From contig NZ_CP130832.1 in assembly GCF_030549615.1 (NCBI RefSeq), positions 310,001 through 374,000 of the forward strand: a stretch of DNA of 64,000 nt, given 5' to 3'. The translations under genes were made by a program, and so were the position numbers. Positions 1 through 8,811 of this stretch are shown here, piece by piece. Below the pieces are notes generated by a model. The model saw nothing but the letters and a program-made list of their open reading frames with translations. It was not told the origin of the DNA and did no database searches. Within the stretch, counting starts at the first letter, position 1. Each line of letters starts with the position of its first letter. The DNA comes from Stenotrophomonas sp. 610A2 (GTDB lineage: Bacteria > Pseudomonadota > Gammaproteobacteria > Xanthomonadales > Xanthomonadaceae).

Positions 1-591
1 CTGCCCAAGCGCATGGGCGAGTTCCGCCAGCGCTATGAGCACCACTTGCTGGTCAAGGTTTCGGCACAGGATGCGGCGGCGACCGAGCAGTGGTTGCGCG
101 GCTTCTTCGCCGGGCATGAAGGCGACTACTTCCATTGCACGCCGGATGAAGGTCGCAAGGCCTTCCTGCACCGGTTCGCAGTGGCTGGCGCGGCGGTACG
201 TTACCGCGAAGTGCATCGTGCGCAGGTACAGGACATCGTCGCACTGGATATCGCCCTGCGTCGCGACGACCGCGAGTGGTTCGAGCAGCTGCCGGCCGAG
301 CTGGATGCGCGCTTGCTGCATAAGCTCTATTACGGGCACTTCCTGTGCCATGTATTCCACCAGGACTACATCGCCCGCAAAGGCGAAGACCCGATGGCGA
401 TCGAGCATGCGATGTGGAAGCTGCTCGATGAGCGCGGTGCCGAGTACCCAGCCGAGCACAATGTCGGCCACCTGTATCCAGCCAAGCCAGCGCTGGCGCA
501 GTTCTACCAGCAGCTGGACCCGAGCAATACCTTCAACCCGGGCATAGGCCAGACCAGCAAGCAGCCGGGTTGGAAGGGCTGTGATTGCTGA
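1..591 (+). CDS. dld: Quinone-dependent D-lactate dehydrogenase, C-terminal part (5' end outside window)
   Basis: The reading frame is open from base 1, so the gene starts before the window; 196 residues are visible. The C-terminus carries the stretch EHNVGHLYPAKP, then FYQQLDPSNTFNPGIGQTSK, which closely resembles the end of E. coli Dld. That family is a membrane-associated FAD flavoprotein that oxidises D-lactate to pyruvate and passes electrons to quinone. The FAD-binding N-terminal half is not visible. The ending is Cys-Asp-Cys. The gene is followed by a long repeat-filled gap, so no operon partner is seen downstream. Confidence 0.9.
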   Translation: MPKRMGEFRQRYEHHLLVKVSAQDAAATEQWLRGFFAGHEGDYFHCTPDEGRKAFLHRFAVAGAAVRYREVHRAQVQDIVALDIALRRDDREWFEQLPAELDARLLHKLYYGHFLCHVFHQDYIARKGEDPMAIEHAMWKLLDERGAEYPAEHNVGHLYPAKPALAQFYQQLDPSNTFNPGIGQTSKQPGWKGCDC

Positions 592-629
592 GGCGCGAAG
601 CGCCTGCCATTGCTTTTGCTGTTGCTAAA

Positions 630-849
630 GCCCCTCTCCAGCTTGCGGGGTGAGAGGGGCAGCTTACGAACCACTGGTTCGTTGCCCGTCGAACGTCCTT
701 GCGCCAGCGCAAGGGCCGGGGCGCGGAGCGGGGGTTGGGGTGAGGGGAAGCTTCTGGCTGGAAAACCATGATCAATAGCTAAAGCCAAAAGCCAAGAGCT
801 CCCCTCATCCGCCCCTGCGGGGCACCTTCTCCCGCAGGCGGGAGAAGGG
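630..849. repeat. Inverted intergenic repeat, family B, in the 592-1012 gap
   Basis: CCCCTCTCC near 631 and the reverse-type arm ending GGGAGAAGGG near 849 enclose several nested inverted segments (GGGTTGGGGTGAGGGG, CCCTCATCCGCCCCTGCGGGG). The same modules recur at 17103-17228, 24614-24659 and 30345-30468. The rest of the 592-1012 gap holds a short TTTTGC/TGTTGC run near 609-627 and no convincing gene. Confidence 0.75.
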
Positions 850-1012
850 ATGTGCTTCGAGGCTTGCTCCAAGTACTGCGGCGCTGCAGACGCTGAATTA
901 ATACGCTTTAGATATCAAACCGTACACAGCAGGTTATGGATCGACTCGATCCGTAGGTTCATGCTTCCCGCATTCCGAACCAACCGGCCTGCTGTTGCGG
1001 GGCCAAGATGCA

Positions 1013-2308
1013 ATGCAACCCGAACACGGCAACACCGCAAGCTGCAACGAATCATTGGCGCCAATTGCCCCGCCGAACACGGCAGCCGAACTCCCCCATA
1101 TCCGCCAGGGCACGCCCGAGTTCCGGCGCGCGGTGCTGGCCTTGTTCATGGCCGGCTTCGCTACCTTCGGCGTGCTGTATTGCGTGCAGCCGCTGTTGCC
1201 GGGCTTCAGCAGCCACTTCGGGATCAGCGCCGGCGGCAGTGCCTTGGCCTTGTCGGTAAGCACCGGCGTGTTGGCGGTATCGATGCTGGTGGCGGGCATG
1301 GTCTCCGACCGCATTGGCAGGCGCCCGGTGATGGTGGCTTCGCTGCTGGCTTCTGCCTTGCTGACGCTGGGCACCGCGCTGACCGATGACTGGAACACCT
1401 TGCTGCTGCTGCGCACCCTGCTCGGCGTGAGCCTCAGTGGCGTGCCAGCTGTTGCGATGACCTGGCTGGTCGAGGAAATGGACAGCCGCTCGCTGGGTCT
1501 GGCGATGGGCCTGTATATCGGCGGCAACGCGGTCGGCGGCATGAGCGGGCGTTTGATTGCTGGCGTGGTGTCCGACCATTGGGGCTGGCGTACCGGCATT
1601 GCAGCCGTCGGTGTGATCGCGTTGCTGGCGAGTGTGGCGTTGTGGACACAGCTGCCGGCCTCGCGCCATTTCCGAGCGAAGCGTGCCGAGCCGATGCAGC
1701 TGCCTGCCCGCTTTGCCGGCCTGTTCCGCGATGCGGCGTTGCCGTGGTTGTTTGCCTGCGGCTTCCTGCTGCTGGGCGTGTTCGTGACCTTGTACAACTT
1801 CCTTGGCTACCACCTGCTGGCGCCGCCGTATGGCTTGAGCCAGACCGTGGTCGGGTTGATCTTCACCGTGTATCTGGTGGGTAGCGTCAGTTCGGCGTGG
1901 ATGGGGCAGCTGGCCAATCGCTTGGGACGAGGACCGGTGCTGGCCTTGTCATTCGGCCTGGTACTGGCCGGTATCGTGTTGCTGGCGATGCCGTGGTTGC
2001 CGGCGATGGCCATGGGTATCGCGCTGGCGACGTTTGGGTTCTTCGGCGGCCATTCGGTGGCCAGCAGTTGGGTGGGCGTGCGTGCTGGTGGACTGCGTGC
2101 AGAAGCCTCGGCCTTGTATCTGTTTTCGTACTACCTGGGCTCAAGCGTTTTGGGTGCCGTGGGTGGTGTGTTCTATACGCACTGGGGTTGGGCCGGCGTC
2201 TGTGGTTTCAGTCTGGTGCTGACGTTGGCAGGTGTTGGTGCGGCGTGGCGGTTGTGGCGTCGGCTGGAGCTGGGGGCGGGTCTGGTGTTGGTTGAGGCGA
2301 AGAGCTGA
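1013..2308 (+). CDS. Major facilitator superfamily exporter (YnfM-like)
   Basis: The protein has 431 residues and about twelve hydrophobic segments. The MFS loop motif DRIGRRP follows the second pair of helices near residue 100. Segments such as FGVLYCVQPLLP and GGNAVGGMSGR are typical of the YnfM/arabinose-efflux branch of proton-driven exporters. The ATG at 1013 was chosen; a TTG six codons upstream is also in frame. A LysR gene lies convergently downstream, a common pairing for this family, but regulation of this gene by it is only inferred. The substrate cannot be read from sequence. Confidence 0.85.
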   Translation: MQPEHGNTASCNESLAPIAPPNTAAELPHIRQGTPEFRRAVLALFMAGFATFGVLYCVQPLLPGFSSHFGISAGGSALALSVSTGVLAVSMLVAGMVSDRIGRRPVMVASLLASALLTLGTALTDDWNTLLLLRTLLGVSLSGVPAVAMTWLVEEMDSRSLGLAMGLYIGGNAVGGMSGRLIAGVVSDHWGWRTGIAAVGVIALLASVALWTQLPASRHFRAKRAEPMQLPARFAGLFRDAALPWLFACGFLLLGVFVTLYNFLGYHLLAPPYGLSQTVVGLIFTVYLVGSVSSAWMGQLANRLGRGPVLALSFGLVLAGIVLLAMPWLPAMAMGIALATFGFFGGHSVASSWVGVRAGGLRAEASALYLFSYYLGSSVLGAVGGVFYTHWGWAGVCGFSLVLTLAGVGAAWRLWRRLELGAGLVLVEAKS

Positions 2309-2310
2309 GA

Positions 2311-2347
2311 GCCAGAAGCCAGAAGCCAGAAGCCAGAAGCCAGAAGC
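2311..2347. repeat. Tandem 7-bp repeat (CAGAAGC)
   Basis: About five copies of the heptamer CAGAAGC/CCAGAAG lie directly after the MFS stop. Degenerate relatives (AGCTAAAAGC-like) sit beside other family A and B elements near 777-800 and 21687-21708. Confidence 0.7.
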
Positions 2348-2445
2348 ACCCCTCCCCAACCCTCCCCTTGCCTGCGGCAAAGAGAGGGGGCTGAGCTTCG
2401 CCCCCTCCCTTGCGCGGAGCGCAGGGGAGGGTTGGGGAGGGGTGC
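2346..2445. repeat. Inverted intergenic repeat, family A, between convergent genes
   Basis: The outer arms GCACCCCTCCCCAACCCTCC and GGAGGGTTGGGGAGGGGTGC are perfect inverse complements, with two inner palindromes around TTGCCTGCGGCAA and TTGCGCGGAGCGCA. It separates the convergent MFS and LysR genes and could act as a bidirectional terminator. Full or half copies occur at 21712, 24691, 26311, 31508, 37284 and 37459. Confidence 0.8.
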
Positions 2446-2500
2446 TTTTGCTTTTGCCCTTGCTCCCGCTCCCGCTCCCGCTCCCGCTGCTACTCTACCC
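2446..2500. repeat. Hexanucleotide microsatellite (TTTTGC, then CTCCCG)
   Basis: Two TTTTGC units are followed by about four CTCCCG units. A longer array of related hexamers lies at 16975-17100. Confidence 0.7.
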
Positions 2501-2501
2501 C

Positions 2502-3410
2502 TCAACCAGCAACTTCCCGCTTCAACAGCGCAATGAACTGCCGTAGCAACGGCGTCACCGCTTCACGCCGCCACGCCAGTTGAATCTCGGACGCCGCACC
2601 GCGATCCGCCAACTCCACAAAGCACGCGCCCTCCACCTGGATATGGCTGCACGAAGAGGGCAGTACGCATACGCCAAGCCCGGCAGCGACCAGACTGATC
2701 AAGGTCGATGACTCGCCCGCTTCCTGCACGATGCGTGGGCTGAAACCGGCATTGCGGCACAGGGTGATCACATGGTCGTGGATGCCTGCGCCCGAATCAC
2801 GTGAGAAGCCGACAAACGGGTCGAGTGCGAATTGCTTCAACGACAACCGTGTGGTTACAGGATCCTTGCCGCGCAATGCAGGGTGGCTTGCATGCACGAC
2901 GAGCGCCAAGGGATCGTCGAACAGGTGCTGTGCAACCAGTTCGTCCGGCAGTACGCGCTTGCGGATGATGCCCACGTCCAGTTCGTCCGCGAGCAAGGCA
3001 TCGATCTGGCGCAGGCTGTTCATTTCCCGCAGTTGCATCTGCACCTGCGGGTGCTGCTGGCGATAGGCGAATATCGCACGCGGAATCTGCGGTGACAGCG
3101 GCGTTGCACGGGTCAGGCCGATGCGCAGTTCGCCGCTTTCGCCACGTTGTACGCGCTGTACCGTATCGACGGCCTTGTCCACGCGTTGCAGGATGTCGCG
3201 TGCTTGTTCCAGCAGTACTTCGCCTGCTGCTGTGAGCTGCACGCGGCGATGGCTGCGCACGAACAGTTGTGCATCGAGCAGGGTTTCCAGTTGCCTGATC
3301 TGCTGGCTGAGTGGCGGCTGCGACATGCCAAGACGTTCCGCAGCACGACCGAAGTGCAAGGTGTCGGCAACGGCCAGAAAATAGCGCAGGTGGCGGAGTT
3401 CCAAAGACAT
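2502..3410 (-). CDS. LysR-family transcriptional regulator
   Basis: The 302-residue protein opens with the LysR winged helix-turn-helix (RHLRYFLAVADTLHFGRAA, then MSQPPLSQQIRQLE), followed by a substrate-binding domain to the end. Length and layout are standard for the family. It converges on the MFS gene at 1013-2308 across a family A repeat. LysR proteins usually act as tetramers responding to a small effector; the effector here is unknown. The ATG at 3410 fits the usual N-terminus MSLELRHL. A second LysR gene ends 66 bases upstream on the same strand, but the two proteins are not close copies. Confidence 0.9.
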   Translation of the reverse strand: MSLELRHLRYFLAVADTLHFGRAAERLGMSQPPLSQQIRQLETLLDAQLFVRSHRRVQLTAAGEVLLEQARDILQRVDKAVDTVQRVQRGESGELRIGLTRATPLSPQIPRAIFAYRQQHPQVQMQLREMNSLRQIDALLADELDVGIIRKRVLPDELVAQHLFDDPLALVVHASHPALRGKDPVTTRLSLKQFALDPFVGFSRDSGAGIHDHVITLCRNAGFSPRIVQEAGESSTLISLVAAGLGVCVLPSSCSHIQVEGACFVELADRGAASEIQLAWRREAVTPLLRQFIALLKREVAG

Positions 3411-3476
3411 GACTGCAGTCTAGGCGGCTGGGGTGTCGTCGACCAACTTCCGCGGAGCCAGCTTCCGGTGCTCGGC

Positions 3477-4445
3477 CTAACGCTCCGAATGCCCGGTATC
3501 GTCGTACTGCCGCGGCGCAAACAGATCCGGCTGGATCAGCTCCACGAATGCCCTTGCCTGCGGCGACAGCACCTTGCCCCGTCGCACCACCACGCCATAG
3601 CTGCGCGAGGGGAAGTAATCACTCATCGCCCGCGTCGCCAGCTTGCCGCGGTCGCTGTCGTTCAGGCACAGGGCGGTGACGATGCTGATGCCCATGCCCA
3701 TTGCCACGTACTGCTTGATCACCTCCCAGCCACCAACCTCCAGCGCCACCGTGTAGGGCACGCGGTGCTGCTGGAACACCAGGTCAACCAGTCGCCAGGT
3801 GATCTGCCGACGTGGTGGAAGGATCAGCGGCCACGGCGACAGGTCTTCCAGGCTCAGGTTTTTCTTCTTCGCCAGCGGGTGGTCGGGCGGGGTGATCAAT
3901 ACCTGGTCGAAGCGGTAGACCGGGGCGTAGCTGAGGTCAGCTGGCACATCCATCATCGAGCCGATGGCCAAGTCGGCGGCGTCGCTGCGCAGCAGGTCGG
4001 TGCCGTCGGCGCTGATTGCGTTGTGCAGGGTCAGGCGCACGTCCGGGTGAAGTTTTCGGAAGTTTTCGACGATCTTGGGTAGTAGATAGAGGATGGTCGA
4101 CGAATTTGCCGCGATATTGAGCTCGCCTGCATCCAGCCCGCTGACCTTCTCGCGGAAGCGCGGCAGCAGCCCGTCCAGGCTTTCCACCAGTGGCTGCGCC
4201 ATGTCGTACAGCAGCTGGCCCTCGCGGGTGGGCACCAGGCGGCGCCCGCTGCGCTCGAACAACACCACTCCCAACTCCCGCTCCAGCGCCTGCAGCTGCA
4301 GGCTCACCGCCGGTTGGCTGACAAAAAGTGCTTCCGAGGCGCGCGAAACCGAGCCCAGGCGCACCGTCTGCAGGAACGCCCGCAGCGGCTTGAGCCGATC
4401 AGACTTGTAGGAAAAACGCGGGGTTACGGGCGTCTTGGTGGGCAT
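3477..4445 (-). CDS. LysR-family regulator divergent from aceB
   Basis: The protein has 322 residues, with the start placed at the ATG giving MPTKTPVTPRFSYKSDRLKP. The helix-turn-helix covers about residues 17-75 (GSVSRASEALFVSQPAVSLQ) and an effector domain follows. It is transcribed away from aceB with 108 bases between the starts, the usual arrangement for a LysR protein controlling its neighbour. It may therefore regulate the glyoxylate shunt genes aceB and aceA; this is inference. The open frame continues upstream through the antisense of aceB, which is a high-GC shadow, not an N-terminal extension. Confidence 0.9.
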   Translation of the reverse strand: MPTKTPVTPRFSYKSDRLKPLRAFLQTVRLGSVSRASEALFVSQPAVSLQLQALERELGVVLFERSGRRLVPTREGQLLYDMAQPLVESLDGLLPRFREKVSGLDAGELNIAANSSTILYLLPKIVENFRKLHPDVRLTLHNAISADGTDLLRSDAADLAIGSMMDVPADLSYAPVYRFDQVLITPPDHPLAKKKNLSLEDLSPWPLILPPRRQITWRLVDLVFQQHRVPYTVALEVGGWEVIKQYVAMGMGISIVTALCLNDSDRGKLATRAMSDYFPSRSYGVVVRRGKVLSPQARAFVELIQPDLFAPRQYDDTGHSER

Positions 4446-4553
4446 GTTGAAGTTAGTATTAGCACAACTTATAGGTAACATTGCAAAAACTGTTTTGTTA
4501 AATACCTCCCTGCGGCGGCACGTTGGAGTCCCCGACATACGCAGGTACCTCCG

Positions 4554-6197
4554 ATGTCCGCCGTCGCCCACGCAGTCGTTGCCCAGCAGTCCGCCCCTCG
4601 CCCGACCCCGGGCATCACCCTGACCACCCAGCTGGCCGGCCAGTCCGCGCTGCTGCCGGCCGGCGTGCTGGGCCTGCTCGTATCGCTGCACCGTGCGGTC
4701 GAGCCGGGCCGGCAGGCACGGCTGGCAGCCCGCCGCGAGCGCCAGGCTTTCTTCGACCAGGGCGGCCTGCCGGATTTCCGCGCCGATACCCGCGCCATCC
4801 GTGAGGAGGACTGGAGCGTGGCGCCGATCCCGGCCGCGTTGCAGGACCGGCGCGTCGAGATCACCGGCCCGACCGATCCGAAGATGGTCATCAATGCGCT
4901 GAACTCCGGCGCCAAGGTGTTCATGGCCGACTTCGAGGATTCGACCTCGCCGACCTGGCGCAATGTGCTGGCCGGCCAGCAGACGATGAAGGCGGCAGTG
5001 CGCGGCGATCTGGACTTCACCGCGCCGGCCACCGCCAAGGGCCCGGGCAAGCACTACACGCTGCGTCCGTTCGACGAGCAGGCAGTGCTGATCGTGCGTC
5101 CGCGGGGCTGGCACCTGGACGAGAAGCACGTGCTGATCGATGGCCAGCCGATTGCCGGTGGCCTGTTCGATGCGGCGCTGTTCGCCTTCCACAACGCGCA
5201 GACCCTGATGGACAAGGACCGCGGCCCCTACTTCTACCTGCCCAAGCTGCAGTCGATGGAAGAGGCGGCGCTGTGGGAGACCGCGCTGTCGCACATCGAA
5301 GGCATGCTGTGCCTGCCGCATGGGCAGATCAAGGTCACCGTGCTGATCGAGACGCTGCCGGCGGTGTTCGAGATGGACGAGATCCTGTACGTGCTGCGCG
5401 ACCGCATCGTCGGCCTGAACTGTGGGCGCTGGGACTACATCTTTTCCTATCTGAAGACCTTCCGCAGGCACGCCGACAAGGTGCTGCCCGAGCGCGGCCA
5501 GGTGACCATGACCCAGCCGTTCCTGAAGGCGTATTCGGAACTGCTGATCAAGACCTGCCACCGCCGAGGCGCGCATGCGATGGGTGGCATGGCCGCACAG
5601 ATTCCGATCAACCATGATGCCGCCGCCAATGAGCAGGCGATGGCACGGGTGCGTGCCGACAAGCTGCGCGAAGTCACCGCCGGCCACGATGGCACCTGGG
5701 TGGCGCACCCGGCGCTGATCCCGGTGGCCCGCGCCATCTTCGATGAGCACATGTCCGGCCCGAACCAGCATCAGGTGCTGCGCCGTGACGTGAAGGCCAA
5801 CCGCGATGAACTGATAGCGCCCTGCAGCGGCACCGTCACCCGCGCCGGCTTCGAGAACAATGTCGAAGTCTGCGTGCGTTACTTGGCTGCCTGGCTGGAT
5901 GGCAATGGCTGCGTGCCCATCCACAACCTGATGGAAGACGCCGCCACCGCCGAGATCAGCCGCAGCCAGATCTGGCAGTGGCTGCATGCCGGCAACCAGC
6001 ACCTCGACGACGGCACCGCGATCGATTTCGCGCTGCTGGCCAGCACCCTGCGCGCCTTGCCGGCGCGCCTGGGCGACACCTCCGCACTGCCCGGTGGCAG
6101 CCGCATCACCCAGGCCATCGGCCTGCTCGACCAACTCAGCCGCGGTGACGAGCTGGCCGAGTTCCTGACCTTGCCGGCCTACCGGCAGATCGATTGA
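4554..6197 (+). CDS. aceB: Malate synthase A
   Basis: The 547-residue protein matches the malate synthase A type (about 530-545 residues). It condenses glyoxylate with acetyl-CoA to malate, the second step of the glyoxylate shunt, in the cytosol. Visible hallmarks are FMADFEDSTSPTW, the RPRGWHLDEKH stretch and VTVLIETLPAVFEMDEILY, which carry acidic metal-binding and glyoxylate-site residues in this family. The ATG at 4554 is the first good start. aceA follows after 42 bases in the same direction, so the two probably form an operon. A divergent LysR gene lies upstream and is the likely regulator. Confidence 0.96.
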   Translation: MSAVAHAVVAQQSAPRPTPGITLTTQLAGQSALLPAGVLGLLVSLHRAVEPGRQARLAARRERQAFFDQGGLPDFRADTRAIREEDWSVAPIPAALQDRRVEITGPTDPKMVINALNSGAKVFMADFEDSTSPTWRNVLAGQQTMKAAVRGDLDFTAPATAKGPGKHYTLRPFDEQAVLIVRPRGWHLDEKHVLIDGQPIAGGLFDAALFAFHNAQTLMDKDRGPYFYLPKLQSMEEAALWETALSHIEGMLCLPHGQIKVTVLIETLPAVFEMDEILYVLRDRIVGLNCGRWDYIFSYLKTFRRHADKVLPERGQVTMTQPFLKAYSELLIKTCHRRGAHAMGGMAAQIPINHDAAANEQAMARVRADKLREVTAGHDGTWVAHPALIPVARAIFDEHMSGPNQHQVLRRDVKANRDELIAPCSGTVTRAGFENNVEVCVRYLAAWLDGNGCVPIHNLMEDAATAEISRSQIWQWLHAGNQHLDDGTAIDFALLASTLRALPARLGDTSALPGGSRITQAIGLLDQLSRGDELAEFLTLPAYRQID

Positions 6198-6239
6198 CCC
6201 TTCCCCTTACGTAAGCACCATCTCTTTAAGGACGACACG

Positions 6240-7571
6240 ATGAGCACCTATCAGCAACAGATCGACGCCCTGCAGCAGGACTGGGACAGCAACCCGCGTT
6301 GGAAGGGTTTGAAGCGCACCTACAGCGCTGCCGACGTGGTGCGCCTGCGTGGCAGCGTGCAGCCGGAACATACCCTGGCCAAGCGCGGCGCCGAGCGCCT
6401 GTGGGAACTGGTCAATGGCGGCTCGAAGAAGGGCTACGTCAATGCCTTCGGTGCGATCAGCGCCGGCCAGGCGATGCAGCAGGCCAAGGCTGGCTTGGAA
6501 GCGGTGTACCTGTCCGGCTGGCAGGTGGCCGCCGACGGCAACACCTCCGAAACCATGTACCCGGACCAGTCGCTGTACGCCTACGACTCGGTGCCGACCA
6601 TGGTCCGCCGCATCAACAACACCTTCCAGCGCGCCGATGAGATCCAGTGGAAGAACATCATCGACGGCAAGGTCAAGGCCGAGGATGCGATCGACTTCTT
6701 CCTGCCGATCGTTGCTGATGGCGAGGCCGGTTTCGGTGGCGTGTTGAACGCCTATGAGCTGATGAAGAACATGATCGTTGCCGGCGCCGCCGCGGTGCAT
6801 TTCGAGGACCAGTTGGCGGCGGTGAAGAAGTGCGGCCACATGGGCGGCAAGGTGCTGGTGCCGACCCAGGAGGCGATCCAGAAGCTGTCGGCCGCCCGTC
6901 TGGCCGCTGACGTGCTGGGCGTGCCGACCATCGTGCTGGCGCGTACCGATGCCGAAGCCGCCAACCTGCTGACCAGCGACTTCGACCCGAACGACACGCC
7001 GTTCATCACCGGCCAGCGCACCAGCGAGGGCTTCTACAAGGTCAGGAACGGCCTGGAACAGGCGATCAGCCGTGGCGTTGCCTACGCACCCCACGCGGAT
7101 CTGGTGTGGTGCGAAACCGGCACCCCGGACCTGGGCTTCGCCCGTGAGTTCGCCCAGGCCGTGCATGCCGCCAGCCCCGGCAAGCTGCTGTCCTACAACT
7201 GCTCGCCCTCGTTCAACTGGAAGAAGAACCTGGACGACAAGACCATCGCCAAGTTCCAGGACGAGCTGGCCGCGCTGGGCTACAAGTACCAGTTCATCAC
7301 CCTGGCCGGCATCCACATCAACTGGTTCAACACCTTCAAGTTCGCCCACGACTACGCCCGCGGTGAAGGCATGCGCCATTACGTGGAGCAGGTGCAGGAG
7401 CCGGAATTCGCTGCCCGTGAAAAGGGTTACACCTTCGTCTCGCACCAGCAGGAAGTGGGCGCCGGCTACTTCGACGACGTGACCACGGTGATCCAGGGCG
7501 GCGCCTCCAGCGTGACCGCGCTGACCGGGTCCACCGAGGAGGAACAGTTCCAGACTGAAGAAGCTGCCTGA
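6240..7571 (+). CDS. aceA: Isocitrate lyase
   Basis: The 443-residue protein cleaves isocitrate into succinate and glyoxylate, the first step of the glyoxylate shunt. It contains the catalytic signature KKCGHMGGK with the active Cys, plus [10 protein letters not shown] and the [10 protein letters not shown] region near the C-terminus. AAGGACG stands nine bases before the ATG and is a good ribosome-binding site. It lies 42 bases behind aceB and ends before a strong intrinsic terminator at 7597, so aceBA is a two-gene unit. Confidence 0.97.
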   Translation: MSTYQQQIDALQQDWDSNPRWKGLKRTYSAADVVRLRGSVQPEHTLAKRGAERLWELVNGGSKKGYVNAFGAISAGQAMQQAKAGLEAVYLSGWQVAADGNTSETMYPDQSLYAYDSVPTMVRRINNTFQRADEIQWKNIIDGKVKAEDAIDFFLPIVADGEAGFGGVLNAYELMKNMIVAGAAAVHFEDQLAAVKKCGHMGGKVLVPTQEAIQKLSAARLAADVLGVPTIVLARTDAEAANLLTSDFDPNDTPFITGQRTSEGFYKVRNGLEQAISRGVAYAPHADLVWCETGTPDLGFAREFAQAVHAASPGKLLSYNCSPSFNWKKNLDDKTIAKFQDELAALGYKYQFITLAGIHINWFNTFKFAHDYARGEGMRHYVEQVQEPEFAAREKGYTFVSHQQEVGAGYFDDVTTVIQGGASSVTALTGSTEEEQFQTEEAA

Positions 7572-7596
7572 GGGCGCTGACGAGGTCGTTTCCAAG

Positions 7597-7625
7597 GGGG
7601 CTCTTACGAGCCCCTTCTTTTTTTG
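7597..7625 (+). terminator. Intrinsic terminator of aceBA
   Basis: A perfect 7-bp stem GGGGCTC/GAGCCCC with a TTAC loop is followed by a run of T (TTCTTTTTTTT). It lies 26 bases past the aceA stop. Confidence 0.9.
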
Positions 7626-7677
7626 CGCTTGACCCGGCAGCAAATGGTCTCGGGAGCGCACCAAACCGCATACTTTG

Positions 7678-8811
7678 ATGATAGGCTCGCGAGATCACTC
7701 GTCTGGCATGGACGGGCAGTCCATGGGGCAGGGAATGAGCGGCATGGGAACAGGGGGTCTGGCACTGGAGTCTGAACTTTCCGTCGCTGCGTCGGCGGGA
7801 GGCACTGTGCTGCGCACGCAGCTGTCACCGGTGGAGTTCGCGCTGTTCTCCGAATTCGGCGTTCGCCGTACGTTGCAGGCCGAGCAGGTGCTGTTCCGCC
7901 GTGGCGACCTGGGCAGCTCGATGTTCATCATTGTCAGTGGCACCATCAGCCTGGATTTCGGCGCCGGCCTGGCGCCAAAGCCGATGGGCTGCAATGACTT
8001 CTTCGGCGAGCTTGGCCTGCTGATCGAGCGCCATCCGCGTTCCTGTGATGCGCGCGCCAGCTGCGACAGCGTGCTGCTGGAGATCACCCACGAGAATTTC
8101 CACCGCCTGATCGACCAAGACCCGGCGATGGTGGTGTTCTTCCTGCGCCGTACCCTGTCACGCGTGGTGTCCAGTGAGCAGCGCCTGATTGCCCAGCTCA
8201 GCCGTCGCAACCACGAGCTGGAGACCGCGCTGGGCAACCTGTACAGCGCCAACCACGAACTGCACCACACCCGCGAGCTGGTCTATAGCGATGACCTGAC
8301 CGGGCTCAGCAATCGCCGCGCGCTGACCGCCTACCTGCAGAAGGCGCATCGCTCCGGCCATCGGCCGCAGGGGCTGTTGTTGCTGGACTGCGACGACTTC
8401 AAGGGCCTGAACGACTCTTACGGTCACCTGGCCGGCGACCACGCCCTGCAGTGCTTCGGCCGCATTCTCAGCTCGGTGACCGGCAAGGACGATCTCGCCT
8501 GCCGCCTGGGCGGCGACGAGTTCTGTGTACTGCTGATGGAGGCAGACGCCGAGAGCCTGCCGCGCACCGCCGACTTTGTGCTGGAAGCGATGCGCCACTT
8601 GATTGCCTATCCCGGTGCGGCGGTCGGCGCCTGCTCGTTGAGCATCGGCATGGTGTTGATCGATCAGGACCACCACTGGAACGACGCCTATTCGCGCGCG
8701 GACCAGGCGCTGTACCTGGCAAAGCGCGAGGGTGGGAATCGCGCGCAGTGGTTCCTGGAGGAGTCCGACGACTCTGCGTTGTCCGGGGTAGATCATGTCC
8801 AGCGAGCCTGA
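7678..8811 (+). CDS. cNMP-binding-domain diguanylate cyclase (GGDEF), XC_0249-like
   Basis: The protein (377 residues from the ATG at 7678) has a Crp-like cyclic-nucleotide-binding domain at about 45-160 (FRRGDLGSSMFIIVSGTISL, FFGELGLL), a short helical linker and a GGDEF domain at about 205-365. The catalytic motif GGDEF is intact near residue 278 and DDLTGLSNRR opens the domain. The Arg of the usual c-di-GMP inhibitory site RxxD is not present; Gly stands there. The last 17 bases overlap the next gene, a nucleotidyl cyclase. From memory of the Xanthomonas literature, XC_0250 makes cGMP, which activates the neighbouring cNMP-GGDEF protein XC_0249; this pair looks equivalent. A later ATG at 7735, behind GGGGCAGGGA, is an alternative start. 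Confidence 0.85.
   Translation: MIGSRDHSSGMDGQSMGQGMSGMGTGGLALESELSVAASAGGTVLRTQLSPVEFALFSEFGVRRTLQAEQVLFRRGDLGSSMFIIVSGTISLDFGAGLAPKPMGCNDFFGELGLLIERHPRSCDARASCDSVLLEITHENFHRLIDQDPAMVVFFLRRTLSRVVSSEQRLIAQLSRRNHELETALGNLYSANHELHHTRELVYSDDLTGLSNRRALTAYLQKAHRSGHRPQGLLLLDCDDFKGLNDSYGHLAGDHALQCFGRILSSVTGKDDLACRLGGDEFCVLLMEADAESLPRTADFVLEAMRHLIAYPGAAVGACSLSIGMVLIDQDHHWNDAYSRADQALYLAKREGGNRAQWFLEESDDSALSGVDHVQRA

Noticed and set aside
4446..6134. Open leftward frame joining the LysR gene to an antisense stretch over aceB (885 codons)
   Set aside because: Only the last 322 codons resemble a protein. The rest mirrors aceB codons in a high-GC genome.
6207..7664. Leftward 485-codon frame over aceA
   Set aside because: Fully antisense to isocitrate lyase; no motifs; typical high-GC shadow.
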